DNA from: Serilophus lunatus
Lineage: Eukaryota > Chordata > Aves > Passeriformes > Eurylaimidae
Direction of reading: 5' to 3'
Assembly (NCBI GenBank): GCA_013399895.1
Contig: VXBA01004862.1
Location: 511,802 to 575,801, forward strand
Length of the DNA: 64,000 nucleotides
In this document: positions 12,701-24,622 of the stretch, in pieces
Numbering within the stretch: the first letter of the stretch is position 1
Layout: each line of letters starts with the position of its first letter
Translations under genes and position numbers: made by a program
The notes under the pieces: model-generated
Databases searched by the model: none
What the model was told of the DNA's origin: nothing
Seen by the model: only the letters and a program-made list of their open reading frames with translations

Positions 12701-15700
12701 CTTAGAAATGGAGGTATGCAGAATTAGGCAACTATAAAACTCTTACCTGGAGTTTTCAGAAGTCTTTCATTGCCCTTGCTAAGCAAAATTTGCTGATGTT
12801 TTGGGTGATGATAAAAATCTCATGCACCAGCCCTCGGTTAGAGGACTCTCATAAATTAAATCTTTCTTTTATTGATAATCTTTTTATTACAGAATCACTG
12901 TAGCAAACTAGTGTAAACCTAGAGTGCCACATTAAAGCACTCTTTGTTCAAAACTCTTCAAGCTGTCAGTGGAAAAATAAAGAAGTCTATTTCAGCCCAA
13001 TTTTAATCCATCAGTTCTGAGGTTAATGTTTTTGTTATTTATTCATTCATTGCAGATTTAAAGGAATTGGCAAAATTGATCACAGAGAAGGCTTACTTTA
13101 GAGGTTGTTGCTATAGGGCTATACTACTCTGCAATGACATTTCCAGTCAAAACAGCATTCAAGAAAATACATTTTGGCACATGTGCAAGTTATTATGAAG
13201 CCCTTTCTAGTGGTGTCCTGTAATTTGAAGAAAACATTATCATTGAAAACTGAGGCTCCTTTGTTTCATGCTGGTGAGCTGCAGGCAGAACTGTACTTAG
13301 TGGGAATGCTGTAGAACAGATGGGATCCCTGTTTTGCACATGATTCTGGAATGCAATAAAATTGTTTGGTTCTGGGAAACAGTTTTTCCTCCCATGACAC
13401 TGTCAAAATGACCAAAAGGCCTGATTCTGAAATCCATACTCCCATGGGTAATCCTCATTCATGTTTCAGGAAGACGCAAGTTATTAAGGAAAAAAAAAAT
13501 CCAGAAATATCACCTCTGCTTAGAAATATTCTCATTTCCTGAGCTTAAGAAGGTGGAACTTACTTTGGGAGTAAACAGATATAAAGAACCTGTGTACATT
13601 GCTAGCAGCAGAAACACAGGAAGGAATATATGTAAACGCATCACAACCAAAAACCTGCACTGGCTTCAGAAAACTGGCCTGGAGAAGTGGTTTCAGGAAT
13701 CTTCTGAGAGATTTCTCTTTTCAGCACCTTCAGCCAGCAATCCTGAACACCTCCCATCTCTTCTCAGCTCACAGAGAATGTCAATGCCAGATGGAATTTA
13801 GACCAGGGGTTACAAAACCATGCTCTTCAGCAGCAGAGGTCAGGGAAGTCAATTGGCTGAAATACATAGGGCCAGATTCTTGGCATCTATAAATCATTGT
13901 GGTCCCAAAAAAAAGTCACACTGAGGCTCTGTCACTTTACACCCACTGAACATCTGGCCTGAGCCTGTGGGAAGAGCATATAATATGTCTCATGCTTCAT
14001 GTATTTCTAAAAACAGCTGCTCTGAAGGACTTCTTCAAGCCTCACATGAGACTGTTTGCCCTCTCAGAAAACTCTGGAATGGATTGATTATGCACAAATG
14101 ATTTAAACTGCAGTGTTTGCAGGTCACAAAGGCATGCTGAAGGACATCTCCAATGTAGCAAGCAACTTCTTGGCAAACCTCTTTGCAAATCGGGTGGGTG
14201 AGGAAGAGATCATGTCCAGTACCAGACAATTACAGCTTTACAATGCCTTTCCTCTACTGGGATTTGCTTCAGTAGTTCTGACAGGATCAGGTGATTTCAG
14301 CCTGGTACAGCTATGTGCAGTGGTTTGGCAAACATCAGATGGAATTTGCAGTGTGAATATGTGACCTTTCCCTCTAATCTTTTATTATTATTATTAATCA
14401 GGAATGACATCTTTCTATCTATCTTTATCTTGACACTGTTGTTGGTGTAGCAGATCTGCCAAAGAAATCTTGCAGAGACCAGGCTTAAAAAGCCACCTGA
14501 ATTTTTTTTTTTTTTTAAACTAAGAAGCTTTCAGTAGCAGTGAGTTACATTTTTAGGAATTCAAGTTAGTAAGTGAACAGTCAGGATTCTTCTGTTGTAC
14601 AACTTGCTTGGTTAGGATAGTTTCTTATTATTTTCCCTTATTAGCAGGTGAGACCACAAACCAGCACTTCTGAGAGGGCTTAACTTAATAGCTAGATATA
14701 GTCCCTTACAAATTGCCTAAAGCTGCAATTTAGGAATATTGGATTTGTTTATTTAAAGTGACATTTAGTCCCTTCCCAAATGGAAGTTCTCAATAAATTA
14801 TATTTTCATGAAGGTTCTGGTTGCTCCTTGCAGTTAATTGCATCCCATGAAAAGCTGGAAACCTTTCTGTGCTTTTGTTTAGGGTCTGAACTAGTCTGAG
14901 CAGAAGTCATAGTCTCTTACCTGTTACCAGACCAAATGCTTCAGCTGCCAGGGCTAAAGAGGTTGTAGATAGCATTCAGATGAGTTAAATGGTTACCCAA
15001 AAGAGATTAAAGCCACTTCGTGATTGAGGGCAGAAGTGATCCACAGGCAGGCTTCACTCAGCAAGTTAGATAAGAAGTTGAAAGGAAGACATGATTGCAT
15101 CTTCATGATAGCAGCTCTCTCTTAAAGACATTTACTTTGAAAATTAACAATTCTAGTTTTCCTTCCAGACCTGGTCAGCCTAACTCCATTAGAAAATTTG
15201 GTAACTACTGCAGAAAAACTACTCCAGTCACAGTGTGTTTCAGTAACACATTCACAATTTCACATGGAAAAAGTGCTTGGTAAGACAAAGATGATGCTCT
15301 CTCCATAAATTTTTTTATAGTAATGGACTAATTAGAATATTAATCCTGCCTTTGCCAACTTAAAATTACACTTCAGTTTCCTATAGAAATAGGACTAACA
15401 ATAGAGGGAAAAAATAAAATTTAACTTTCTCTTGGGAGAAGAGAATCAGGCAGACCCTCACACACCTTAGACCATTGATTACTAGTATTCCCTTTAAATC
15501 AGTAATATTTATTTGCAGTGATCATTCTAACGTCATAAATAGCTGCTATCTGCAGAGCAGCACATTGTAAAGAACATTTTTACCCCATGTGGAACTAGAG
15601 TGATCTACTAGAAGGAACTAGAAGGATCTACTTCTGGACACTGGTAGAGGATGATATCTATTTTTCTGCTGAAATGAATGACATCTGAGAAACATTATTG

Positions 15701-15929
15701 TTTTTTCATGTTTTTCTCCTTGGCTAAGAATAGAAAACCAAGAATCAAAGCAACTGAAAGGGAGATAAAGATCATTAAATTCAGTACATACATGTGCAGA
15801 ACAAATATAGTTTGAATATTTCTTTATTTTCATGGGCAATGTTGTATCCTGGTGATTCACGTAGCCAGAGCACACTTTGGGGGCAGAATAAAGAGCATGG
15901 TCCTCTCTCTTCCCTCCTCCCACTTGCAA

Positions 15930-15967
15930 TTTGCCAATTAAATTCACCTTTGCCAATTAAATTCACT
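15930..15967 (+). repeat. 19-bp tandem duplication
   Basis: Two head-to-tail copies of TTTGCCAATTAAATTCACY differ only at the last base. The near-perfect identity suggests a recent or slipped duplication. Confidence 0.93.
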
Positions 15968-16004
15968 TTTATCATCCTTGTAAAGAATTGTTGCCTTTAG
16001 CCTC

Positions 16005-16031
16005 AATTTAGGTGTAATTTAGGTGTAATTT
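16005..16031 (+). repeat. 11-bp tandem repeat, about 2.5 copies
   Basis: AATTTAGGTGT is repeated twice and followed by AATTT. It lies 37 bp after the 19-bp tandem duplication. Confidence 0.93.
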
Positions 16032-17040
16032 GGCAAGAGGACCATAGGTCTGAAAACCCACCCTGGCTGGCGATCCTCAGAATTTGGCTCCTGGGATTGT
16101 GGTATTCCAGCAGTTTTGGTTCTTGAATTATATGCACACTGATACATATCAAAGAGTAACAGGTTATATAATACCCACCAGCCAAGCCGAAGGGGAAAAT
16201 TTTTAGCTGACACAAAACCACATTGGTCTGATCTGCTGAAGCCGGAGTACCTGAGTGCAGACAGCCTGGGGACCTCCAATTACTTTCCCTGTCATGTCTC
16301 TCTGAAGAAATCCTGGGAGCTGCAACAGCAAATGCTCATCTTTGTGCTTGCTTGTGAGCTCTGCAGTGCAGCTCAGTAGGTGCCATTCCCTCAGCTACTG
16401 CTCTAGTCTCTCCTCTTAGACTGTTTTGTAGTAAAGTCACGCGAGAGGTTTCCTTGATGCTTCATCATCCTTGGTAGAAAAGAAGTAACAAGTTCCCCAC
16501 TCCGTGAGAACAATCTCCCCCTTTCTCTTTGCTCTATCTGCTATTGAATGCATGTACATCTCTTGTAGGCCTGAAGGCAAAGCTCTTGAAAGGAAAGAAA
16601 AAGAAAGTGTTTCTCCACCATGAGGGATGGAACAATGGAAAACCATTAGAGCAGCCGGTCTCCCGTCTTGGAGCATCCATTAGTGCTGTGGCTGATGGCA
16701 TTACTCTTTTTGCTCCACTCTGGGTAGGCTCTGGCACTAGGGCAATGGATATTCCCTGGCATTGTGCTCCGAGCTTGATGACGTAGAAACCATTCTCACT
16801 GTGGCAGGAACATTGCTTGCTACAAGCAAAAAATTAGTTGTCATGCCCCCTCTTCCCTCCTCCATGCTATGCTTCATTTCGGTTTACATTTAAAGAAGCC
16901 AAAACCAGTCCGTCATTGCAGCAGCTCCCCCAGCCCCTCAGGACTTGCTGTTTGTAACTCTTGCAAATTAAATACGGAGAGAAGAAGAAGAAAAATAAAT
17001 CCTTGGATGTGAGTTTGGGGTATCTTTTCACCTCTCAGAG

Positions 17041-17160
17041 CATGTAGATGACTTGTTAATGATAATGAGGCTTGCAGCGAGTCACAGTGAAGCCCCTTGC
17101 ATGCCTTTCATTTACAGACCTTTGATTGGTCTGGTAAATATAAAGCTTTGAAAGCAGGAA
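17041..17160. promoter_or_regulatory. Candidate upstream regulatory patch (TCF/LEF-like and CCAAT-like motifs)
   Basis: Within 120 bp, about 3.1 kb upstream of the CpG island, there is a TCF/LEF-like site (CCTTTGAT, 17119-17126), a second one on the same strand (CTTTGAAAG, about 17146-17154), an inverted CCAAT (ATTGG, 17125-17129) and a TTAATGATAATGAG stretch. The first TCF/LEF-like site lies inside an inverted repeat with arms CAGACC (17115-17120) and GGTCTG (17128-17133). Motifs this short occur by chance; only the clustering is suggestive. Confidence 0.25.
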
Positions 17161-17876
17161 TATCTGAATATTTCTTAATGGCCTGTTAGGGTCACTGGGT
17201 TGTGGCATCTCTGTCTAGTTTAGGGCAAGAAACAAGAGGTTTTGGTGCAGTGCTGCATGAAGGAGGGGGCTATATGTCTGGGTGAGAGCAAATGTGTCCC
17301 CCAGCTCTGGATGCACCTTGCAAGGCTGCAAGGAAGGGCTGAGAGATGGGCATCCAGGAAGAAACGACAATTTAAAAGCTCTGGCAGGTCAGAAACAAGA
17401 TGAAGTAACCACAGATTACTAGAACAGATGAAGATTTATAGAAATTATCAAAGGAATGCTGTGCCCTTGGCAAGCGATGAGAAAAAAAAACAACCCTGAA
17501 AGGTGGCTGAGCAAAAGCAGTTAAATTAAAACCATCTTTTTGACTGAGTTTGAGGAGGAAAACAGCTGGCAACAGCTGCAGTGCCTGGTGCAACCTGGGG
17601 CCGGGGCAGCCTGGGAGCACACCCAGTGTTTTGTATCCTGCTGGTGTGTGGAGCTGAAGTCACTGCTCATTACAGCACAGCATGGGAATAGAAAGGGAGG
17701 ACAAGAGAAGAAGGAGTTTTCTCAAGATGTCTTAATCGTGCCTCAGCTCTGCTCTGGGGGAAAGGGACTAAACCTGCAACTAATTTGGAATTGAGAGGAA
17801 AAAAGTGTATCTTAGAGAGTTTACAAGAATGGACTGAATTGGATTTCTGTGAAGCTTGATTGAGAAGCATTCACTT

Positions 17877-17928
17877 TTAATAAATGATTAAGTACTATTA
17901 ATAAATGATACGTCATTTAATAAATACT
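17877..17928. repeat. Three spaced copies of TTAATAAAT with a central inverted repeat
   Basis: TTAATAAATGAT at 17877-17888, the same at 17898-17909 and TTAATAAATACT at 17917-17928 are spaced about 20 bp apart. Between copies 2 and 3, TAAATGA and TCATTTA form 7-bp inverted arms around TACG (17902-17919), which includes a TACGTCA half-CRE-like sequence. Confidence 0.7.
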
Positions 17929-18401
17929 TACAAAATAGTCTATTTTTCTACTCATAAAATTAAATAGCCATAAAATGATATAGTTTTTCATACTGTCACC
18001 CCTTATTCTAGCCTAACCAATGGGCTCTCCAGAAAGAGATCATTTTTCAGATCAGAGTGGGTAAAAAATGTTTGTATCAATCTACAAAAGAATGGATATT
18101 TAACTCAAATTTGACTTATTTTAACTAAAACACTCATATTTTAAAAGTCTGCTCATCATTATGTTTGGAATCATGGCAACATATATTAAAACCTAATGAA
18201 AATAATTGAAATTAAAGTATCTTCTTCAGGTTTACCAATGTATTTTTTCCAAAGGCAAGCAGATTGACTGAGAAAAAGCAGCAGAAACAAGATTTTATCA
18301 AAATAGTTTGAAAATAACCTTTGCTAGCAATAGCCTCTTTGGAGGTATTTAAAAAAGTGGGCAGGAATGGAACCACAGAAAAACAGCTTTTCTTATGGGT
18401 G

Positions 18402-18432
<31 letters not shown>

Positions 18433-18439
18433 AAAAAGA
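18402..18439 (+). repeat. A-rich tract with evenly spaced G (A11-12 G units)
   Basis: Three A runs of about 11 to 12 bases are separated by single G residues, followed by AGAGGCAG. It is a low-complexity tract and likely length-polymorphic. Confidence 0.9.
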
Positions 18440-20229
18440 GGCAGTGATCTATCACTTCTAAATTCTCCTAGGATAGAAGAAATAGAAACATTAGCTCCAC
18501 TCCCCAGATACAGTAATTTGTGTCCTCAATACACCTGTTAACTTCAAAAGAGAGGGTAGATGAGAAGAAAAACTGTGTATTTATGTGATGCTGGAAGTAT
18601 AAACAGGATCTGCAATGACTGCTGTTGATGAGGAGGGAGAATGGAAGTCCCCTCAGCCCTGCTGGTAAATAAACCTCTATTTTATCCTTCAAAAAAACAT
18701 ATCTTTATTCTTTACAAATTCAGTATTACTTACCAGATTTTATCTGGCAAAAAATATATATTTTTTTTATTCATTTTCATTGAATTCTCATTCTGGTTAC
18801 ACACAGCTTGGTAGTCATTATTAGTTTGAAGAGTCTATTAATATAAAAGAGATGGTAATTAAGCATATGCACTCCCTGAAGTAAGCATAAAAGACAAATG
18901 AGTTTAATCTGTATTTCCCAAATAAGCATCACAAATACAAGAGGTACAAAATTTAAAATTAATACTAAAATTGTTTATTGATTGTTGTCTGGTGAGACCT
19001 TACTTTTTCTTAGAAAAAAATAAACAAAAAAATTGAAGCAAAAATTAATACAGATCTCCTTCTCTGTGGTTGTGATTCTGAATTCAGCCACAGCACCCCA
19101 TGTGTGAAGTGTAAATCCCAGGGTTGTTTCCTGACTCAGGAGGTAATGCAAGCAGTAGGGTCTCTTTCCAAGGCTCGTCTGTAGGAGAGGTGGACTGGAA
19201 TAACATCCTACCTCAAGTCCCTCTGATGCTTCCAGTGGCCTGAGAAATACCAGCATTTCCCCCTTTGGAAGTGACATGATTAGATTGGCCCTTCAGCTAC
19301 TGATTAACTTCATGAGCGTGAACTGGCCTTGTCACACAGTATGTTGAACCACTAAGCCATACAAATCCCGCTGCTGGATTTCAAGATCTATCTTTACATC
19401 AAAACATCCCAAAGGGGATGCGCAGCCCCTGAGCACCCCAGGGATGCTCTATCTTCACAGTTTGGCCTTAGCCATCACAGCAGGAAAGCAAAGCTGCTGG
19501 CACTGCTCATAATAAGATGAAAAGAGGAAAATATCAAGTTTATACAAACATTTCCTTTCTCAGCTCTCTAGACTTTATTTTTCCAGTTTAACTTACAGCA
19601 AGCCTTCCAAACCCAGTGCAAGCCCAGAACATGTGGCAAATGCTCATTTCAGGCCCATTTTCCAATAAGATGGAGCTGGTTTATAGTTGGGGCATACACT
19701 TTGATCCCTCTACTTGGAGTCACAGGAAAATTCAACTCTCTTCTTTTTTTGTCCCTCAATTCACAGATACTCCCCATCACTGCCACTGCCACGTGCCCAG
19801 ATGATCTGGAGAAGGGATGGATGATCTGTCGTGTCTGTCAGGACTTTATGCTCCTTGCTTAGACGGGCAGGCGGCTCCCAGGAGACCCGGAGCAGCAGAA
19901 AACTGGTTGCACAGGTCTATGCCATGTCCTAAGCTTCTGTACATCACGACTGAAGTTTTGGGCAGGACTGTGTAGGAAAAAAATACCCCTTTCAAAGGCT
20001 CTCAGTGACTAAAAGAAGTTGACTGAAGGGAAAAGGTCTGTTAGAATTGTAAAGGTCCTTGGCAGAAGATGGAAAGAAGTAAATTCCTTCGGGATTCTCA
20101 GATTAGTAACCAACCTAATTAGTAAGAGCTCAGAGCGAGGCGGTCTGCCGATTTATTTCGAGGAGGGAGTGGTGGAAACTCTCCTCCCAAACCTGACAAT
20201 CTGTGGCCTCAAATTAATGACTCGCAGCG

Positions 20230-21445
20230 CTTTTCAGATCCCAACAGTCTTTAATGAACAATCAGCGCTGTCTGGAAAACTTTGTGCGGGTCTCCTTCGT
20301 GCCACACAAAACGGGCACCTCCGAGCACTCCTGTGCTGGTAGGGGGGGGTGGCACCCGTCCGGCGGCTCCCGCGGGCGCGCCTTTTGCTCCGTGCCTTTT
20401 ACTCCGTGCTCCCGGCCACCGAGACACCGATCCCTGCAGCGACCCCCGGTGCGCGGAACCTCCGCCGGGGCCGCGCTCGGGGCCGCGCACACGCGGGGAG
20501 GCGGGGGCGCGCCNNNNNNNNNNNNNNNNNNNNNNNNNNNNNNNNNNNNNNNNNNNNNNNNNNNNNNNNNNNNNNNNNNNNNNNNNNNNNNNNNNNNNNN
20601 NNNNNNNNNNNNNNNNNNNNNNNNNNNNNNNNNNNNNNNNNNNNNNNNNNNNNNNNNNNNNNNNNNNNNNNNNNNNNNNNNNNNNNNNNNNNNNNNNNNN
20701 NNNNNNNNNNNNNNNNNNNNNNNNNNNNNNNNNNNNNNNNNNNNNNNNNNNNNNNNNNNNNNNNNNNNNNNNNNNNNNNNNNNNNNNNNNNNNNNNNNNN
20801 NNNNNNNNNNNNNNNNNNNNNNNNNNNNNNNNNNNNNNNNNNNNNNNNNNNNNNNNNNNNNNNNNNNNNNNNNNNNNNNNNNNNNNNNNNNNNNNNNNNN
20901 NNNNNNNNNNNNNNNNNNNNNNNNNNNNNNNNNNNNNNNNNNNNNNNNNNNNNNNNNNNNNNNNNNNNNNNNNNNNNNNNNNNNNNNNNNNNNNNNNNNN
21001 NNNNNNNNNNNNNNNNNNNNNNNNNNNCTCGGGGAGGCGGGATCGCTGCTCCGGGCGCAGCTCCCGGCGAGAGGCGGCGGCGCGACCCTTCCCCGCCCGC
21101 CCCCGGCGCGGCACCCGCCGCTCCCGCTCCATCTTTTGTTTCGGCGCGGGGGCTCCGGCGGTAACTTTTTGGGGCAGCTCGGGAAGCGCTCGGTGGCCTC
21201 GCCTGCGGGGCGGGCTGGAGCTCGGCCCGGGGGCGGCGGGGGGCGCGGAAGCGGTGCCGCCCCCGCCCCACCCCGGGGCGCTTCTGTTCGCCGCTGCCCG
21301 GGTGCTCCCACCGTCTCCCGAGGATCGGGAGGGAGAAGGGCCTGGTTCATAGCCAGTCCTGCCGGGAGGCCGAGCCGAAGGAGCCGGAGACAGACCTGCG
21401 GGAAGTTTCGCCTTTCCCGCGGCGGCGGCTGTGCCGGGTGTTACC
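20230..21445 (+). promoter_or_regulatory. PARD6G: CpG island, presumed PARD6G promoter and first exon (interrupted by gap)
   Basis: Composition shifts sharply here. The flanks are A/T-rich with few CpGs, but this block is very GC-rich with many CpGs. GC-box-like sequences occur on both sides of the gap, for example GGCGGGGGC at 20500-20508, the C-rich run near 21090-21106 and GGGGCGGG near 21207. It lies about 12.5 kb upstream of exon 2 on the same strand, the expected place for a housekeeping-type promoter. Neither visible flank encodes the PAR6 first coding exon in any frame, so the start codon and transcription start are probably in the gap. The direction of transcription is inferred from exon 2 only. 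A divergent transcript is possible but not shown. Confidence 0.8.
20514..21027. other. Assembly gap (514 N) inside the CpG island
   Basis: A continuous run of N. It sits in the most GC-rich part of the window, where short reads commonly fail. All long open frames that cross it (for example 20254-21591 and the reverse frames nearby) are artefacts of translating N. The true length is unknown, because the run may be an estimate. Confidence 1.
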
Positions 21446-21469
21446 TAGGGATGCTTCCTAGGGATGCTG
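21444..21469 (+). repeat. 13-bp tandem duplication at the CpG-island edge
   Basis: CCTAGGGATGCTT is followed directly by CCTAGGGATGCTG. It marks the right shoulder of the CpG island. Confidence 0.85.
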
Positions 21470-24400
21470 GCATCTGCTCTGTGCCCGCTGGTGGTGGTAG
21501 GGAAGCAGTTGAGGTCGGTAGGGGCTGCCCTGTGCAGAAGCAGCGGTCTGCTGGAGCTCAGCCGCCTAAAATGATGGTTGGCTGTGCCTGAGGTTGTTCT
21601 TGCTGAGCTCTTCAAGAGGCCCTGGTGGTTCTTAGTTGATCCAGCATGTCAAAATCTTGCCTGCCGCCTCTGAGGGCAAAAAATAAGTAGCATTTGAGCA
21701 ACACTGAGAAATCTCCCTGGAAGCCTGTGTTTTATACCTGTCTAACAGGCAAGGTGTAGGTAGTGGTTAAGTTGAAAAGAGTAAGGATAACGCCTGTCTT
21801 GGAGTCCCTGATCACCTGCTGAGATGGTGTTAGAGGTGATAAGTTTGGGACTTTGTGCTTGATGCTCCCCATTTTTGTCCATTGCTGCTGTTAAAATTGG
21901 CATTCAGATCAAATGGCCTTGAGCAGCACGTAGACCTGAGATAGCTTCAGTGGGAAAACTACCTTGTGTTCAAGGGAGCCTCCAGTAATTTCTAAATGTG
22001 GGAGCTGAAATGCAGATTGAGGCCCTTCTTTCCTAATCTGTTGCCACTTGAAAGGGCTCAACTGGTGTAAAAAGTTCCATCCTGCTTCCATTACTGGAAA
22101 ATTTTGGTTCAGTTTGTACTCGTTTTAAGATGCAACCCACCCACAACATTCATTGTGGCTCCCGAATGCTCCAGATCCTGTTTTCTGTCTTCAGCGTTAT
22201 ACCCCATGCATCGTGGGAGCTCAAAATCTTGACCACAGTGAAGAATTTTAAAGTTTATCCTCTCTCTTCTACTTTAGCTTGAATTTGTTCTGTTAACAAT
22301 TAGAAAGCAACCTTATAATGAACAGCTCGTAGCTGCCTTTACGGCTGCAGGAATTCTGTAAGCAAAAATCCCTGGTGTGTCTCTATAGACACAGAGTGAT
22401 ACAGGGAAGCCGTAAGCATAGGAATGATGGCAGATTTCTGGAAGGCAAATAAATTTGCATGGGTGGGTGGGGTTTACTGGAGGTCTTCTTGCAGCTCAAG
22501 ATTATCACTCCTGACGACCCAGAAGTTACTTCAGAGAACTTTACTGCATTGGAAGAAAACCAGGGGAACAAAAGTAGAGGCTAAAGTAAAAATATCCTGC
22601 AGAGGGCCCACACCCAGTGATGATCTGTGAACCTGCAGTGTGGGTCAGTGGAAGCTGTGCTGCTGACTTTCCTGACGCTGGTGGGTTTTATTGTTAGCAT
22701 GATTTGGGCACACTAGCAGCCAGATGTTCGTGTGACAGGCTGTTGCCAGTTGCTGGCAAGTAAAGTTTGGTACTGATGTTGCAAGGTGGTTTTCTTTTGC
22801 CTGTAAAGCTCGTAAGTTCCCTCTGACGGAGTTGTTCATTGATTTGTAGTAGGTCCTGTGAAAAGCTTTGGCCAATGGTACCTGGCAGGGTACTGTGTAG
22901 AGGCCTTATGCCTCTTACTAAAACACGGTTACCTTGTAGTGTTGTTTATGATGCTGTCTGTCTTGTCCCTGTGGATCACTGTGTTGTCCTGCTTTGATCA
23001 TTAGGAATACGGATAGTTGAGGGGGTTTTTTTGTTTGTGTGAACTATCTAAGGCTGGGAACAAAAAGATTCAGTAATGCTACTTTAGGGAGCCATATGTA
23101 GTCAGCTTTTTCAACATTTAGTTGCCTGTGTTTTGTAAGTATGAGGCCTGTCCGGGCTTGCCTGAGAACTTGAAAGTTGAGTCTGAGAGCTCTTGCCTTT
23201 GGAGCTATCGCCTGAGAGCGCAGGCTGCCAGGTGAGCAGAGGTGGGTGCAGCTCAGCCTCTGCGCTGGGGCATGCTGCTGGCCCTGGATCAAGGGATTCT
23301 TGGTGGCTTTTCAAAGGCTGGGGAAGTGGCAGTCTGTGGGCAGGTGGAATCCCTTTTAGTGGAAGAGCTGAGTGTGAGAGAGAGAGCTGCTTTTACACAA
23401 TGGCGTGAAAGAACTTTCTCTGAAGACTGAGTTCAATGTGAAGGGGCTCTGGAAAAAATGGGTGTGAGGAGTCAGACGGGCTAGAGTCTGCAGATGTTGG
23501 GTTTTTGATATTCCTGCCTCTGTTACGATAGCCAGGCGGTTCCTTCCTTAAGGATAAACCCCCGTCCAGCTGGTGTGTCACATTAGTCACAACTCAGAAA
23601 CGGCTCCCGTGAAAGCTGGCCAAGATCTTCCTGGATTTCCTGAATTTCTTTCATTTTCTCCTAAGGAAAATTCTTGAAAGTTGGTTTGTTTCCTCGATTA
23701 TTGGAAGTGAAGAGTTTGTCAGAGCTTAGAGTATCATACTGGGTAAGACACTTCTCTGGAAATCTCCAAATATTCTTAAGTTATAGGGTTCCAGAGGGAG
23801 AGAGCATCTTGGTGGATGAACTCACTCCAGTTTTGCAACATCCTTCTTGTGCTAAAGGGCCCAAAGCTGCAGGTGATACTCATCTTTTCTTTCTTTTTTG
23901 CAGTAGACCTGTGAACTTTGTGGATGATTGGATTTCAGCTGATCTGAACCAGCCCATAGCTTTGCTGGACCTAGCCTGACCTATGACCCCTGCTGGGAAC
24001 ATGGCCTAGGAGCCTGCTTCTGCTCCTGATGCTTTTTTCCATGGATTTTTTAATGCCTTGTGACTATGTGATGGGGTCACTGTCGGTGATATTTCTCTGG
24101 CTGCGTGTTTTTGCAGAAGGATGAGCTTTGTGGTGCTGTGTGGTACCTCCTGGTGTACATCAGATCATTTTTTGTCTCTGTGTGACTAAGGTGCTGCAAA
24201 ACCTTTTTGAATCACGGTTTTGCAGCAAATACTGAAGGGGAAAACAGCATCTGCGATCTGTGCACACCTCTGTTTTCAGACGTGGCAGTGGTGGAAATTG
24301 CAATAGTCTTCTGCTTTGAGAAGTCCTTTTCTATAGAAGGTTTCTCCCTTCCTCTGTCTCCTTCTCTGAGAGCTGGTCTTGAAATTGAGACACTTAAAAG

Positions 24401-24551
24401 CTTGTTTTAGGAAAGCAGAAAAGAGAAACCTGCTTAGAAATTGTCATGTGTCATAGGAAAATATTAATTGAGCTGTAATTACACCTTAGCCCTCCTCTCA
24501 CCTCTTTCATGACAGAATAAATTAAAAGCTCAGTTCTTATCTAGGTGTTGT

Positions 24552-24622
24552 CTCTGTAGTGCAGGATTAATGTTTCAGCCCTTTTAGACAGGATCTGAAA
24601 ACACGTTATCTTGTTGGCTTAA
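24552..24622 (+). repeat. 71-bp direct repeat, copy A
   Basis: This begins CTCTGTAGTGCAGGATTAAT, continues through TTTCAGCCCTTTTAGACAG and ends TTGTTGGCTTAA. It matches copy B at 26932-27002 at 66 of 71 positions with no gaps. The sequence outside the 71 bp is not shared. I do not recognise the family. Confidence 0.92.

Larger units (their letters stand above)
1..20229. other. Intergenic DNA upstream of PARD6G
   Basis: No recognisable exon, RNA gene or conserved protein frame was seen on either strand. Open frames are short, overlap in unrelated frames and have no recognised domain. The longest is 158 codons at 3574-4050, which is within chance expectation. The supported contents are repeats: an old interspersed repeat with an inserted CR1 (8700-9770), an A/T microsatellite (8465-8563), an A/G tract (18402-18439), small tandem duplications near 16 kb and a motif-dense stretch near 17.1 kb. 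A long non-coding RNA cannot be excluded by eye. Confidence 0.6.

Noticed and set aside
20251..21591. Open frames of 270 to 445 codons on both strands around the CpG island
   Set aside because: Most of each frame is translated N. The flanking GC-rich sequence stays open in several frames at once, as expected from few stop codons in GC-rich DNA, and no domain is visible.
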